The notes under the pieces: model-generated
Seen by the model: the letters and a program-made list of their open reading frames with translations, nothing else
Told to the model about the DNA's origin: nothing
Database searches by the model: none
Shown here: in pieces, positions 8,250 to 17,082 of the stretch
Layout: every line of letters starts with the position of its first letter
How positions within the stretch are numbered: the stretch's first letter is position 1
Program-made: the position numbers and the translations under genes
Assembly (NCBI GenBank): GCA_947501555.1
Contig: CANMWG010000003.1
Span: 62,001 to 126,000 of the forward strand
Source: an uncultured Paracoccaceae bacterium
GTDB lineage: Bacteria; Pseudomonadota; Alphaproteobacteria; Rhodobacterales; Rhodobacteraceae
DNA: 64,000 nt
Reading direction: 5' to 3'

Positions 8250-10022
8250 ATGAAAATGACCACCGAAGAAGCCTTTGTGAAGACGCTGCAAGCGCATGGC
8301 ATCCGCAACGCCTTTGGCATCATCGGGTCGGCCATGATGCCGATTTCTGACATCTTCCCTGCGGCAGGCATTACCTTTTGGGACTGCGCCCATGAGATGA
8401 CCGCTGGCATGATGGCAGATGGCTACACCCGCGCCACCGGCGAGATGTCGATGATGATCGCCCAGAATGGCCCCGGCATCACTAACTTTGTGACCTCGGT
8501 GAAGACCGCGTATTGGAACCATACCCCATGCCTGCTGGTCACACCTCAAGCGGCCAACAAGACCATCGGTCAAGGCGGTTTTCAGGAAATGGAACAGATG
8601 AACCTGTTCAAGGATTGTGTGGCATACCAAGAAGAGGTCCGCGACCCATCCCGCATTTGCGAAGTGCTGGCCCGCGTGATCTCCAAAGCCAAGCGTCTGT
8701 CTGGCCCGGCCCAGATCAACATTCCACGCGATTTCTGGACTCAGGTTGTTGATATCGACCTGCCAGAGCCCATCGAATTTGAAGTCTCTCCAGGTGGTAC
8801 CGACAGCATCGCTAAAGCAGCCGAGCTTTTGTCGACAGCGAAGTTCCCTGTCATCCTGAACGGTGCTGGCGTTGTTCTGGCTGAAGGCGGTATTGAGGCC
8901 TCTCGTATCTTGGCAGAGAAACTGGACGCGCCTGTTTGTGTTGGCTACCAGCACAATGATGCGTTCCCAGGCAACCACCCGCTGTTTGCAGGACCATTGG
9001 GCTACAATGGATCAAAAGCCGGGATGGAATTGATCAGCAAAGCAGATGTCGTGCTGGCACTTGGTACCCGGTTGAACCCATTCTCGACATTGCCGGGCTA
9101 CGGCATCGATTATTGGCCCACGGATGCGAAGGTCATTCAGGTTGATATCAACCCCGACCGCATTGGTCTGACCAAGAAAGTCACGGTCGGCATCGTGGGT
9201 GACGCCACCAAAGTTGCCTCTGGAATCACCGCCGCTTTGGCTGACACCGCAGGCGACGCAGGCCGCGCAGATCGCAAGAACCTGATCGCGACCACAAAGT
9301 CAGCCTGGGCGCAGGAGCTGACATCGCTGGATCACGAGCAAGACGATCCCGGCACCACATGGAACGAACGTGCACGGGCAGCCCGCCCTGACTGGATGTC
9401 GCCGCGCATGGCCTGGCGTGCTATTCAATCCGCCATGCCTGAGGATGCGATCATCTCATCCGACATCGGCAACAACTGTGCCATCGGCAACGCCTACCCA
9501 TCCTTTCCAACGGGCCGCAAGTATCTGGCACCCGGTCTGTTCGGCCCGTGTGGATACGGTCTGCCATCCATCATCGGGGCCAAGATCGGCCAACGCGACG
9601 TACCTGTGATCGGTTTCGCGGGTGATGGTGCATTTGGGATTTCGGTCAACGAACTGACTGCGATTGGCCGCGACGAATGGCCAGCCATTACACAGATTGT
9701 GTTCCGGAACTACCAGTGGGGGGCTGAAAAGCGCAATTCGACTTTGTGGTTTGATGACAACTTCGTCGGCACCGAGCTGGATATGAAGGTGTCTTACGCC
9801 GGGATCGCTGCGGCCTGTGGCCTGAAGGGCGTCCAGACACGCACGATGGAAGAAACCACCGCCGCGTTGAAGGAAGCGATCAAGGATCAGATGGAAAACA
9901 ACACCACAACCCTGATCGAGGTTATCCTGAACCAAGAACTGGGCGAGCCCTTCCGTCGTGACGCCATGAAAAAACCCGTCAAAGTTGCCGGTATCGATGC
10001 CTCTGATATGGCAGCCGAGTAG
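8250..10022 (+). CDS. xsc: Sulfoacetaldehyde acetyltransferase
   Basis: This thiamine-diphosphate enzyme splits sulfoacetaldehyde with phosphate into acetyl phosphate and sulfite. It is the desulfonating step of C2-sulfonate breakdown. The 590-residue product has the three-domain fold of acetolactate-synthase relatives. It has an N-terminal pyrimidine-binding domain (AFGIIGSAMMPISDIFPAAG and CAHEMTAGMMADGYTRATGE with the conserved glutamate) and a C-terminal pyrophosphate-binding motif, GFAGDGAFGISVNELTAI, about 30 residues before NYQWGAEK. The start at 8250 follows a GGAAGG ribosome site. It heads a tight series of genes (tauE, pta, ackA, a second tauE-like gene, soe genes), with TauR-like repeats upstream. 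Confidence 0.96.
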   Translation: MKMTTEEAFVKTLQAHGIRNAFGIIGSAMMPISDIFPAAGITFWDCAHEMTAGMMADGYTRATGEMSMMIAQNGPGITNFVTSVKTAYWNHTPCLLVTPQAANKTIGQGGFQEMEQMNLFKDCVAYQEEVRDPSRICEVLARVISKAKRLSGPAQINIPRDFWTQVVDIDLPEPIEFEVSPGGTDSIAKAAELLSTAKFPVILNGAGVVLAEGGIEASRILAEKLDAPVCVGYQHNDAFPGNHPLFAGPLGYNGSKAGMELISKADVVLALGTRLNPFSTLPGYGIDYWPTDAKVIQVDINPDRIGLTKKVTVGIVGDATKVASGITAALADTAGDAGRADRKNLIATTKSAWAQELTSLDHEQDDPGTTWNERARAARPDWMSPRMAWRAIQSAMPEDAIISSDIGNNCAIGNAYPSFPTGRKYLAPGLFGPCGYGLPSIIGAKIGQRDVPVIGFAGDGAFGISVNELTAIGRDEWPAITQIVFRNYQWGAEKRNSTLWFDDNFVGTELDMKVSYAGIAAACGLKGVQTRTMEETTAALKEAIKDQMENNTTTLIEVILNQELGEPFRRDAMKKPVKVAGIDASDMAAE

Positions 10023-10024
10023 GT

Positions 10025-10771
10025 TTGCTTTTTGATCTTGGCCCCGGCACGACGGCTCTCATTGCAATTGCTTTGGTGGTGGCTGCTTTCGTCCGGGGCT
10101 ATTCAGGGTTTGGGTTCTCGGCGATTTTTATCGCCTGTGCGGCCTTGCTGACAAACCCACTTCCTTTGATCCCGGTGGTCTTTGCATGCGAAATGTCGAT
10201 GACAGTCTTTCAGGCCCGCGAAATTCGCGGACACGTGGAGTGGCGTCGGTTTTTTTGGATGCTCTTGGGGGCAGCCATCGCGCTGCCCTTCTCAGTTTCG
10301 GTCATTCTGTCTGTCGGCGAGGGAACGGCGCGTATCCTAATCTCTGGGATCATATTTGTGATGTCAGTCATACTTTTATCTGGCTGGACACTGCAGCGCC
10401 AGATCGGGCCCGCAGGCCATGGCAGCGTCGGGATTATGTCAGGCGTATGCAACAGCGCGGGTATCGGCGGATTGCCCGTTGCTGCGTTCATGTCAGCGCA
10501 ACCTCTGGAAGCGAAAAAGTTTCGGGCAACAATGATCGCCTATCTCACCGGTTTGGATCTGATCACGATGCCCCTGCTTTGGGCCGGCGGCTTGATCACA
10601 TGGGACACCGCCAAAGGCTTGGCGCTTGCGCTTCCACTCCTCGCATTGGGCGTCTGGCTGGGCGGTCGGCAATTTCTTGCAGCTTCCCCTTCGACATTCA
10701 GGCGTTTTGCGGTGATGCTGCTTCTGGCGCTCTCAGTGCTAGGATTGCTGCGCGCATTAATAAGGATTTGA
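10025..10771 (+). CDS. tauE: TauE/SafE-family (DUF81) permease, probable sulfite exporter
   Basis: This is an inner-membrane protein of 248 residues, with a TTG start two bases after the xsc stop. It has about seven or eight hydrophobic segments and the family hallmark VRGYSGFGFSAIFIA near the N terminus, with the second repeat around GVCNSAGIGGLPVAAFM. TauE of Cupriavidus necator is a sulfite exporter in C2-sulfonate metabolism, and a similar role fits here, directly after the sulfite-producing enzyme. A second member of the family sits at 12773-13534, so the two may export different anions, such as sulfite, sulfate or acetate. The substrate is inferred from position only. Confidence 0.8.
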   Translation: MLFDLGPGTTALIAIALVVAAFVRGYSGFGFSAIFIACAALLTNPLPLIPVVFACEMSMTVFQAREIRGHVEWRRFFWMLLGAAIALPFSVSVILSVGEGTARILISGIIFVMSVILLSGWTLQRQIGPAGHGSVGIMSGVCNSAGIGGLPVAAFMSAQPLEAKKFRATMIAYLTGLDLITMPLLWAGGLITWDTAKGLALALPLLALGVWLGGRQFLAASPSTFRRFAVMLLLALSVLGLLRALIRI

Positions 10772-10772
10772 G

Positions 10773-11708
10773 ATGACTTCACCCTTCCTCTCCACCCGTG
10801 AGGCCGTTACTCCGAAAGACCTGATCGATCGCGCCAAGAAGTTCGGGGCACCCCGCGTTGCGATCGCCCGCGCGGGATCACCTTTGCCAATGGAGGCTGC
10901 GGAAGACGCAACCAAGGCCGGTATTATGACACCCGTTTTTGTGGGTGAGGCGGACATGATCCGGAATGAGGCGAAAAAGCTGAATTGGGACATTTCCGGC
11001 TACGCATTGCATGACACCACAGGCGAGGAAGAAGCCGGGCGCACCGCCGCTGCATTGTGCGGCGCAGGTGAGGCTGATGTCTTGATGAAGGGGCAACTTC
11101 ATACCGATGTTTTCATGAAGTCAGCCGTCAGCCGCGATGCGGGTCTACGGACCGGCCAGCGTTTCGTGCATATCTTTCACATCACGCACCCAGATGGCGG
11201 AAAACCGATCCTGATATCGGATGCTGCGGTGAACGTGACCCCCGATCTGACGACCCGGCAATCCTCGATCATCGAGGTGAAAAAACTGCTCAACAAACTC
11301 GGCAACGATCGCCCTAAAATCGCGATCTTATCCGCCACCGAGAGCCCTATTCCAGCTGTGCCATCCTCTATGGACGGGCGCGCCCTGGCGGATTGGGCTG
11401 CAGAAAACGTCGAAGGGATCGATGTCTCTGGCCCACTGGCATTTGATCTGATCATGTCCCCCAGCGCCGTTGCCACCAAAAAGCTGACCGCTGATCCTGT
11501 TGCTGGCAAAGCGGATGCGATCATCGTGCCAGATATCGTTTCGGGCAACGCGTTGTTCAAATCCTTTGTATATCTGACCGGTGGCTGCGCCGCAGGCATC
11601 GTGACCGGGGCCAAAGTGCCTATTTTACTGACCTCACGCGCTGATCCACCGGCCGCCCGCATCGCTTCTGCTGCATTGGCCGCTATCAGCTGTGGGTTAC
11701 CAAAATGA
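10773..11708 (+). CDS. pta: Phosphate acetyltransferase (short form)
   Basis: This cytoplasmic enzyme converts acetyl phosphate made by Xsc into acetyl-CoA, which links taurine carbon to central metabolism. The 311-residue product belongs to the short phosphate acetyl/butyryltransferase family, which lacks the N-terminal regulatory domains of enteric Pta. Typical blocks are ADVLMKGQLHTDVFMKSAV, FHITHPDGGKPILISDAAVN, and the C-terminal VPDIVSGNALFKSFVYLTGG. It starts one base after the preceding gene stops and overlaps ackA by four bases, so all are probably co-translated. A Pta beside Xsc is usual in sulfonate clusters. Confidence 0.94.
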   Translation: MTSPFLSTREAVTPKDLIDRAKKFGAPRVAIARAGSPLPMEAAEDATKAGIMTPVFVGEADMIRNEAKKLNWDISGYALHDTTGEEEAGRTAAALCGAGEADVLMKGQLHTDVFMKSAVSRDAGLRTGQRFVHIFHITHPDGGKPILISDAAVNVTPDLTTRQSSIIEVKKLLNKLGNDRPKIAILSATESPIPAVPSSMDGRALADWAAENVEGIDVSGPLAFDLIMSPSAVATKKLTADPVAGKADAIIVPDIVSGNALFKSFVYLTGGCAAGIVTGAKVPILLTSRADPPAARIASAALAAISCGLPK

Positions 11709-12769
11709 TCCTTGTGCTGAACGCAGGCTCTTCTTCGCTGAAGATTGAAGTGTTTGACGAGACGCTGACCTCACAGATATCAGGCAGCGTGACGAACCTT
11801 GGCACAGCAGGGCAAATCAAGCTTGGTGATACGTCGCAAGATGTCGACACCCGCGATCACGCCCATGCGCTAGAGCTGATGCTTGTAGCACTCGACACTG
11901 CCGGGTTTCCACTGACCGCATTCACTGCGGCTGCACACCGCGTTGTGCATGGCGGTGCGATCCTGACCCAGCCCGCCCGGCTGACGCCGCCTGTGATCAA
12001 AGCCATTGAAAGCGTCATTCCTTTGGCGCCGCTGCACAATCCAAACAACCTTGCAGGCATCTATGCGTTGCAGGCGCTGGCCCCCGACATGCCACAATAT
12101 TGCAGCTTTGGTACAGCCTTTCACGCCACCAACTCAGATGTCGCCGTGCGCTACGCGATCCCACAAACTCATCATGATGCAGGGATCAGACGGTATGGGT
12201 TTCATGGCTTATCTTACGCAAATATGGTCGCCGACTTTGGGGATGATCTGCCCGCCCGCCTTCTAGCGCTCCACTTGGGCAACGGCACCAGCCTTTGCGC
12301 CATTCAGAATGGCAAGTCAGTGGCAACATCGATGGGATATTCGCCCCTGTCAGGTCTGACAATGGGCACTCGCTCCGGCGATATCGACGGGGCAGCGGTG
12401 CTGCGTATATCCAAATCGCTCGGCGAAGACGAAACAGACCGGATGCTCAACAAAAACAGCGGGTTGAAAGCACTGGCGGGCGACAACAACATGAAGACCT
12501 TGCTGGAACGGGACGATGACGAGGCGCGGTTCGCTGTCGAACACTTCTGCTATTGGGCCGCGCGCCACGCCGGGTCGGCCATTGTGGCCATGGGGGGTGT
12601 GGATGCGGTGGCCTTTACCGGAGGTATCGGCGAAAACGCGGGCCCCATCCGGGATCGGATCATGGAACTCTTGGCTTGTTTCGGCGACGTGCCCGTGCAC
12701 ATCATCGCCGCCGACGAAGAAAAACAAATCGCACGCGGCGCGCTGACCGTGATAGCCGAGGGCCGCTGA
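11705..12769 (+). CDS. ackA: Acetate kinase
   Basis: This enzyme interconverts acetyl phosphate plus ADP with acetate plus ATP. The 354-residue protein shows the acetate/butyrate kinase pattern. It has the N-terminal MILVLNAGSSSLKIEVFDE phosphate-binding segment, AAHRVVHGG, RRYGFHGLSY with the catalytic-site residues, HLGNGTSLCAI, TMGTRSGDIDG and the C-terminal FTGGIGENAG loop. It is somewhat shorter than the usual roughly 400 residues. Its start overlaps pta as ATGA. Most taurine clusters stop at Pta, so AckA here would allow substrate-level ATP formation with acetate overflow, or acetate uptake via Pta. That flux is inference. Confidence 0.93.
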   Translation: MILVLNAGSSSLKIEVFDETLTSQISGSVTNLGTAGQIKLGDTSQDVDTRDHAHALELMLVALDTAGFPLTAFTAAAHRVVHGGAILTQPARLTPPVIKAIESVIPLAPLHNPNNLAGIYALQALAPDMPQYCSFGTAFHATNSDVAVRYAIPQTHHDAGIRRYGFHGLSYANMVADFGDDLPARLLALHLGNGTSLCAIQNGKSVATSMGYSPLSGLTMGTRSGDIDGAAVLRISKSLGEDETDRMLNKNSGLKALAGDNNMKTLLERDDDEARFAVEHFCYWAARHAGSAIVAMGGVDAVAFTGGIGENAGPIRDRIMELLACFGDVPVHIIAADEEKQIARGALTVIAEGR

Positions 12770-12772
12770 TTT

Positions 12773-13534
12773 ATGGATTACTTGCTGACACTCACCGATC
12801 TGACGTTGCAGGAATTTCTGATCCTGACAGTGATTGTGCTGTTGGCGGGGGTTGTGCGGGGGTTTTCGGGGTTCGCTCTGTCAGCGCTTGTGATGGCAAC
12901 CGGCGTCATTATCCTGCCTCCCATCGCCCTGATCCCGATGCTATGGTGGATGGAAATGGCCGCATCACTATTGATGATGAAGGGCGGCTTTGCAGATGCA
13001 GACAAGCCGACCGCATTTGGGTTGGTGATCGGATCATCGCTTGGCTGGCCCGTCGGCCTGGCTTTGACCACAACTTTGCCAGTCGAAACCTCAAAGATCA
13101 TCGCCCTCAGCATTATCGTCACCTTGGCCCTGACCCAATTGGCCAAGATAAAACTGTCGTTTCTTGCAACTAAGCCGGGGCTTTATGGGACCGGCATTCT
13201 GGCCGGCATTGTCAGTGGCTTGGCACATGTTGGCGCAATGGTTGTTGCTCTTTATGTGCTGGCCAGCGATGCGCCAGCGCGCAGCATGCGCGGGTCACTA
13301 GTGGTGTTTTTGTTTCTGGGTTCACTTGTGTCGTTCTTTGTACAACTGGCCTTTGGTGTTATGGACCTCAGCGGTGTGACACGCGGTCTGGTGTTCGCGG
13401 TGCCCACAGCCATCGGCGTGATGTTGGGCCTAAAGCTGTTCATACCCGCGTTGGAACGCTTTTATCGCCCTGTTTGCCTTGGCCTCTTAGTAGGCTTGGC
13501 AGCACTAAGCCTGATCAGGACGACGATCACATGA
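12773..13534 (+). CDS. Second TauE/SafE-family (DUF81) permease
   Basis: This 253-residue integral membrane protein starts three bases after the ackA stop. It has the same family signature as the earlier permease (LAGVVRGFSGFALSALVMAT) and a hydrophobic second half with GIVSGLAHVGAMVVALYVLA. The two permeases differ clearly in sequence, so this is not a recent local duplication. Its position between ackA and soeA suggests export of sulfite, sulfate or another small anion made by the pathway. It could equally be a general sulfonate permease. Membrane topology suggests eight segments; no soluble domain is visible. Confidence 0.78.
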   Translation: MDYLLTLTDLTLQEFLILTVIVLLAGVVRGFSGFALSALVMATGVIILPPIALIPMLWWMEMAASLLMMKGGFADADKPTAFGLVIGSSLGWPVGLALTTTLPVETSKIIALSIIVTLALTQLAKIKLSFLATKPGLYGTGILAGIVSGLAHVGAMVVALYVLASDAPARSMRGSLVVFLFLGSLVSFFVQLAFGVMDLSGVTRGLVFAVPTAIGVMLGLKLFIPALERFYRPVCLGLLVGLAALSLIRTTIT

Positions 13535-13598
13535 CCCGGACTTGTGCAAAAGCCGTTATTGTTTCACTATTGATATACCACCTTGAGGAGGGGCGGCC

Positions 13599-16424
13599 AT
13601 GATCCCACAGCCTACACTAGATACCTCACCGAAGGTTTCTGACGAAGTGCGGAAAACGACCTGCTACATGTGTGCCTGCCGCTGCGGGATCAACGTGCAC
13701 ATGAAGGACGGCAAGGTTGCGTATATTGAAGGAAATAAAGACCACCCAGTGAACCAGGGGGTGCTTTGTGCCAAGGGATCTGCCGGGATCATGCAACACA
13801 ACGCGCCATCGCGGTTGCGCGCACCACTGCGCCGGGTCGGCCCGCGTGGATCAGGTGAGTTTGAAGAAATTTCCTGGGAAGAGGCGCTGACCCAAGCCGT
13901 GGATTGGCTCAAACCGATCCGCGAAAAACACCCCGAGAAACTCGCGTTTTTCACAGGGCGCGATCAATCACAGTCTTTCACCGGGTTCTGGGCACAGGGC
14001 TTTGGCACCCCGAATTTTGCCGCGCATGGGGGCTTCTGCTCGGTCAATATGGCCGCTGCCGGTATCTACACCATGGGCGGTGCATTTTGGGAATTCGGTC
14101 AACCCGACTGGGACCGGACCAAACTTTTCATGCTGTTTGGCGTCGCCGAGGACCACGACAGTAATCCCATCAAGATGGGTATTGGTCGTTTGAAGCAAAA
14201 CGGTGGGCGGATGATTGGGGTGAACCCGATCCGCACCGGCTATAACGCGGTAGCTGATGATTGGGTCGGGATCACACCGGGCACGGACGGCCTGTTCATT
14301 CTGGCAATGGTCCATTGCCTGATGAAGGCAGGAAAGATCGATCTGGACTATCTGGCCCGTTTCACCAACGCCTCGGTTTTGGTGAATGAAGACCCAGATA
14401 GTGACCAGTTTGGTCTGTTCCTACGCGACGCTGATGGACAACCGCAGGTCATTGACCGCAACACCGGGCAACTGGCACCATGGAACGGCAAAGGGGTGGA
14501 ACCTGATCTAGCCGCAACCCATCGCGCCAGGGGCGTCACCCACCGCCCGGTTTTCCATCAAATGGCGGACCGCTACCTATCCGCAGATTATGCCCCCGAA
14601 GCTGTCGCCGACCGCTGCGGTATTCCCGCCGAACGCATTCGGGCAATCGCCGCAGATCTCGCGCGTGTGGCCTTTGACGAAGAAATCACGCTCGACCGCC
14701 CCTGGACGGACTTTCGCGGCAAGAAACACGGCAAAATGGTAGGGCGCCCCGTGTCCTTCCACGCCATGCGCGGGATTTCGGCCCATTCCAACGGGTTCCA
14801 GACCTGCCGCGCGCTGCATACGCTCCAAATCATCCTTGGTTCGGTCGAAGTGCCCGGTGGGATGCGGTTCAAACCGCCCTACCCCAAGCCTGCAACAGCT
14901 CACCCCAAACCACATGGCAAGGTCACCCCAGGTCACGCGTTGGATGGGCCCCACTTGGGCTATACACATGGCCCCGAGGACCTTTTGCTGGACGATGAGG
15001 GCAACCCCAAACGGATCGACAAGGCCTATTCCTGGGAAAACCCCATGTCCGCGCATGGGTTGATGCACATGGTCATTTCGAACGCCCATGCGGGCGTGCC
15101 TTACAAGATCGACACGCTTTTCATGTATATGGCGAACATGTCATGGAATTCGTCGATGAACGTGGGCGGCGTGCATAAGATGCTGACGGACAAGGATGAT
15201 AACGGAGATTATGTGATCCCGCATATCATTTACTCTGACGCCTATTCCTCTGAAATGGTCGCCTATGCGGACCTGATCCTCCCCGACACAACCTATCTGG
15301 AACGGCATGATTGCATCAGCCTGCTGGACCGCCCGATCTGCGAGGCCGACGGGGTTGCCGACGCGATCCGCTGGCCTGTCGTAGAACCAGACCGCGATGT
15401 GCGCGGTTTTCAATCGGTGCTCTGTGATCTGGGTGCGCGGTTGGACATGCCCGGCTTCGTGAACGAGGATGGCAGCGCCAAATACAAAGACTACGCCGAC
15501 TACATCACCAACCACATCCGCAGGCCCGGCGTTGGACCACTGGCGGGGTTTCGCAAAGGCGAGGACGGCCCGCAGGGCGGACGAGGCGATGTGAATCCAG
15601 ATCAAATTCAGGACTACATCGATAATGGCGGTTTCTGGATCGAACATGTTCCGGAAAATGCCGCCTACTACAAGCCGTTCAGCATGGACTACCAAGACTG
15701 GGCAGTGAAGATGGGATTTTTTGATGTGGTCCAACCCTATATCTTCCAGCTCTACGTCGAACCACTGCGCAAGTTTCAGGCCGCCGCCGAAGGCATCGGC
15801 GAACGGCAACCACCTGAACATTTGCGCGCCCGGCTGAAACACACAATGGACCCGCTACCGATCTGGTATGAACCGTTCGAGGATACAGCCGTCGACGTGG
15901 ATGAATACCCTGTCCACGCACTGACCCAACGGCCTATGGCCATGTATCATTCATGGGGGACGCAGAACGCATGGCTACGCCAAATTCACGGGCATAACCC
16001 GCTTTATGTGCCCACCAAGATCTGGGAGGCCAACAGCTTTGCTGAGGGCGACTGGGCCAAAGTGTCCTCCGTGCACGGGTCCATCGTGGTGCCAGTGGCG
16101 CATCAAGCGTCCCTGAACGAAAACACCGTCTGGACGTGGAACGCCATCGGCAAACGCAAAGGGGCCTGGGCGCTGGGTGAGGATGCATCCGAGGCCAACA
16201 AAGGTTTCCTGCTCAACCACCTGATCCACGAATTGATGCCGCCCAAAGGCGACGGGCTACGCTGGGCAAACTCTGACCCGGTCACAGGGCAAGCCGCTTG
16301 GTTCGACCTGCGGGTAAAGATCGAAAAATCCGACGTGCCGAACGAGACACAACCCGCCATGCCCGCAATCAAATCACCTGTTGGCAAGGGGCCAGCCGAA
16401 TTGGACTGGAAGGTGGGGAAATGA
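13599..16424 (+). CDS. soeA: Sulfite dehydrogenase (quinone), molybdopterin subunit SoeA
   Basis: This is the catalytic subunit of a membrane-bound, cytoplasm-facing SoeABC complex that oxidises sulfite to sulfate and passes electrons to quinone. The 941-residue protein belongs to the DMSO reductase family. A [4Fe-4S] site of the CxxCxxxC...C type is at residues 25-62 (CYMCACRCG then GVLCAKG). It is followed by the molybdopterin domains (FFTGRDQSQSFTGFW, AHGGFCSVNMAAAG) and the C-terminal dinucleotide-binding domain near YHSWGTQNAWLRQIHGHNP. No twin-arginine signal is present, as expected for SoeA. A GAGGAGG ribosome site precedes the ATG. The soeB and soeC partners lie just downstream; polysulfide reductase relatives are excluded mainly by context. 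Confidence 0.88.
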   Translation: MIPQPTLDTSPKVSDEVRKTTCYMCACRCGINVHMKDGKVAYIEGNKDHPVNQGVLCAKGSAGIMQHNAPSRLRAPLRRVGPRGSGEFEEISWEEALTQAVDWLKPIREKHPEKLAFFTGRDQSQSFTGFWAQGFGTPNFAAHGGFCSVNMAAAGIYTMGGAFWEFGQPDWDRTKLFMLFGVAEDHDSNPIKMGIGRLKQNGGRMIGVNPIRTGYNAVADDWVGITPGTDGLFILAMVHCLMKAGKIDLDYLARFTNASVLVNEDPDSDQFGLFLRDADGQPQVIDRNTGQLAPWNGKGVEPDLAATHRARGVTHRPVFHQMADRYLSADYAPEAVADRCGIPAERIRAIAADLARVAFDEEITLDRPWTDFRGKKHGKMVGRPVSFHAMRGISAHSNGFQTCRALHTLQIILGSVEVPGGMRFKPPYPKPATAHPKPHGKVTPGHALDGPHLGYTHGPEDLLLDDEGNPKRIDKAYSWENPMSAHGLMHMVISNAHAGVPYKIDTLFMYMANMSWNSSMNVGGVHKMLTDKDDNGDYVIPHIIYSDAYSSEMVAYADLILPDTTYLERHDCISLLDRPICEADGVADAIRWPVVEPDRDVRGFQSVLCDLGARLDMPGFVNEDGSAKYKDYADYITNHIRRPGVGPLAGFRKGEDGPQGGRGDVNPDQIQDYIDNGGFWIEHVPENAAYYKPFSMDYQDWAVKMGFFDVVQPYIFQLYVEPLRKFQAAAEGIGERQPPEHLRARLKHTMDPLPIWYEPFEDTAVDVDEYPVHALTQRPMAMYHSWGTQNAWLRQIHGHNPLYVPTKIWEANSFAEGDWAKVSSVHGSIVVPVAHQASLNENTVWTWNAIGKRKGAWALGEDASEANKGFLLNHLIHELMPPKGDGLRWANSDPVTGQAAWFDLRVKIEKSDVPNETQPAMPAIKSPVGKGPAELDWKVGK

Positions 16425-16936
16425 TCCGCGCATCCATCTTATTGTTGCTGGCCGCAACGCCTACGCTTGCAGCGGGAGAAGAGGATTACCTTGCGGCCCT
16501 GGAAGTGGCTGCGCGTGAAGCACAAGCCGAACATGACAGACTTGCACCCGTCTACACGGGTTTGCCTTCTCACGAGGAAGGCGGCAGTAAAACGGTTACT
16601 TTTTATCGCGAAGGACCCAGTGGTAGCGAGAAGATCGAAGACGTCACTGCTGAGATTGTCGCGATCTTTGACGATACGGCCAGCATCTGCACCTGGGGAT
16701 ATGACACAGACATCATGCCCACATTACCACGCACAGCTGCCTTGGCCGTTAAGGCGCATGCTGAAACCCATATGTGGCCTGCGACTGCCACGGACCAATG
16801 GTCAAGTACGATGGACGCTTGCATCGGCCGCACCAATCTTGCGACCTCAATCGGTGATTTGATGTATATCACGCGGCTCGCGGTAGGGCCGCATATCATC
16901 TTTTTCGGCATCTCACCGGCAGCACCGTCATCATGA
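16421..16936 (+). CDS. Secreted protein inside the soe operon, function unknown
   Basis: The ATG at 16421 overlaps the soeA stop as ATGA and opens a 171-residue protein with a clear signal peptide (MIRASILLLLAATPTLAAGE). An upstream in-frame ATG at 16298 would bury this signal inside the soeA reading frame, so it is rejected. The mature part is rich in alanine and contains two cysteines (ASICTWGYDTD and MDACIGRTN). A conserved-looking tryptophan stretch and a hydrophobic C-terminal segment (IIFFGISPA) are also present. I do not recognise the family. Its end overlaps the next small gene by four bases. The chain of overlaps ties its expression to the sulfite dehydrogenase, but the product should be periplasmic while SoeAB is cytoplasmic. 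Confidence 0.7.
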   Translation: MIRASILLLLAATPTLAAGEEDYLAALEVAAREAQAEHDRLAPVYTGLPSHEEGGSKTVTFYREGPSGSEKIEDVTAEIVAIFDDTASICTWGYDTDIMPTLPRTAALAVKAHAETHMWPATATDQWSSTMDACIGRTNLATSIGDLMYITRLAVGPHIIFFGISPAAPSS

Positions 16937-17082
16937 AAAGATCACATATTCTCTTGCTGATTGCGGGCTTTTTGACACTGATTATCGGTAGTTTCGTTTG
17001 GTTCATCATCACATGGGACGCCGACAATGAACAACCGATTGGCCAGCTGACGCCAGCACACATCGAAAGGGCCACAACATGA
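16933..17082 (+). CDS. 49-residue membrane protein inside the soe operon
   Basis: This small gene starts with an ATGA overlap on the upstream gene and ends with an ATGA overlap on soeB. The product has one hydrophobic segment (residues 6-27, ILLLIAGFLTLIIGSFVWFI) followed by a polar tail (TWDADNEQPIGQLTPAHIER). It should be a single-pass inner-membrane protein with the tail probably in the periplasm. It resembles the small accessory membrane subunits seen beside respiratory complexes. Perfect coupling on both sides argues that it is real. Whether it is an assembly factor or a subunit of SoeABC is unknown. Confidence 0.65.
   Translation: MKRSHILLLIAGFLTLIIGSFVWFIITWDADNEQPIGQLTPAHIERATT

Noticed and set aside
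8133-8978. Long minus-strand ORF of 281 codons antisense to xsc
   Set aside because: It is a shadow of the xsc frame, with no family resemblance and a strong real gene on the other strand.
14577-15842. Long minus-strand ORFs antisense to soeA
   Set aside because: Shadows of the high-GC soeA reading frame; composition is histidine- and glycine-rich with no motif.
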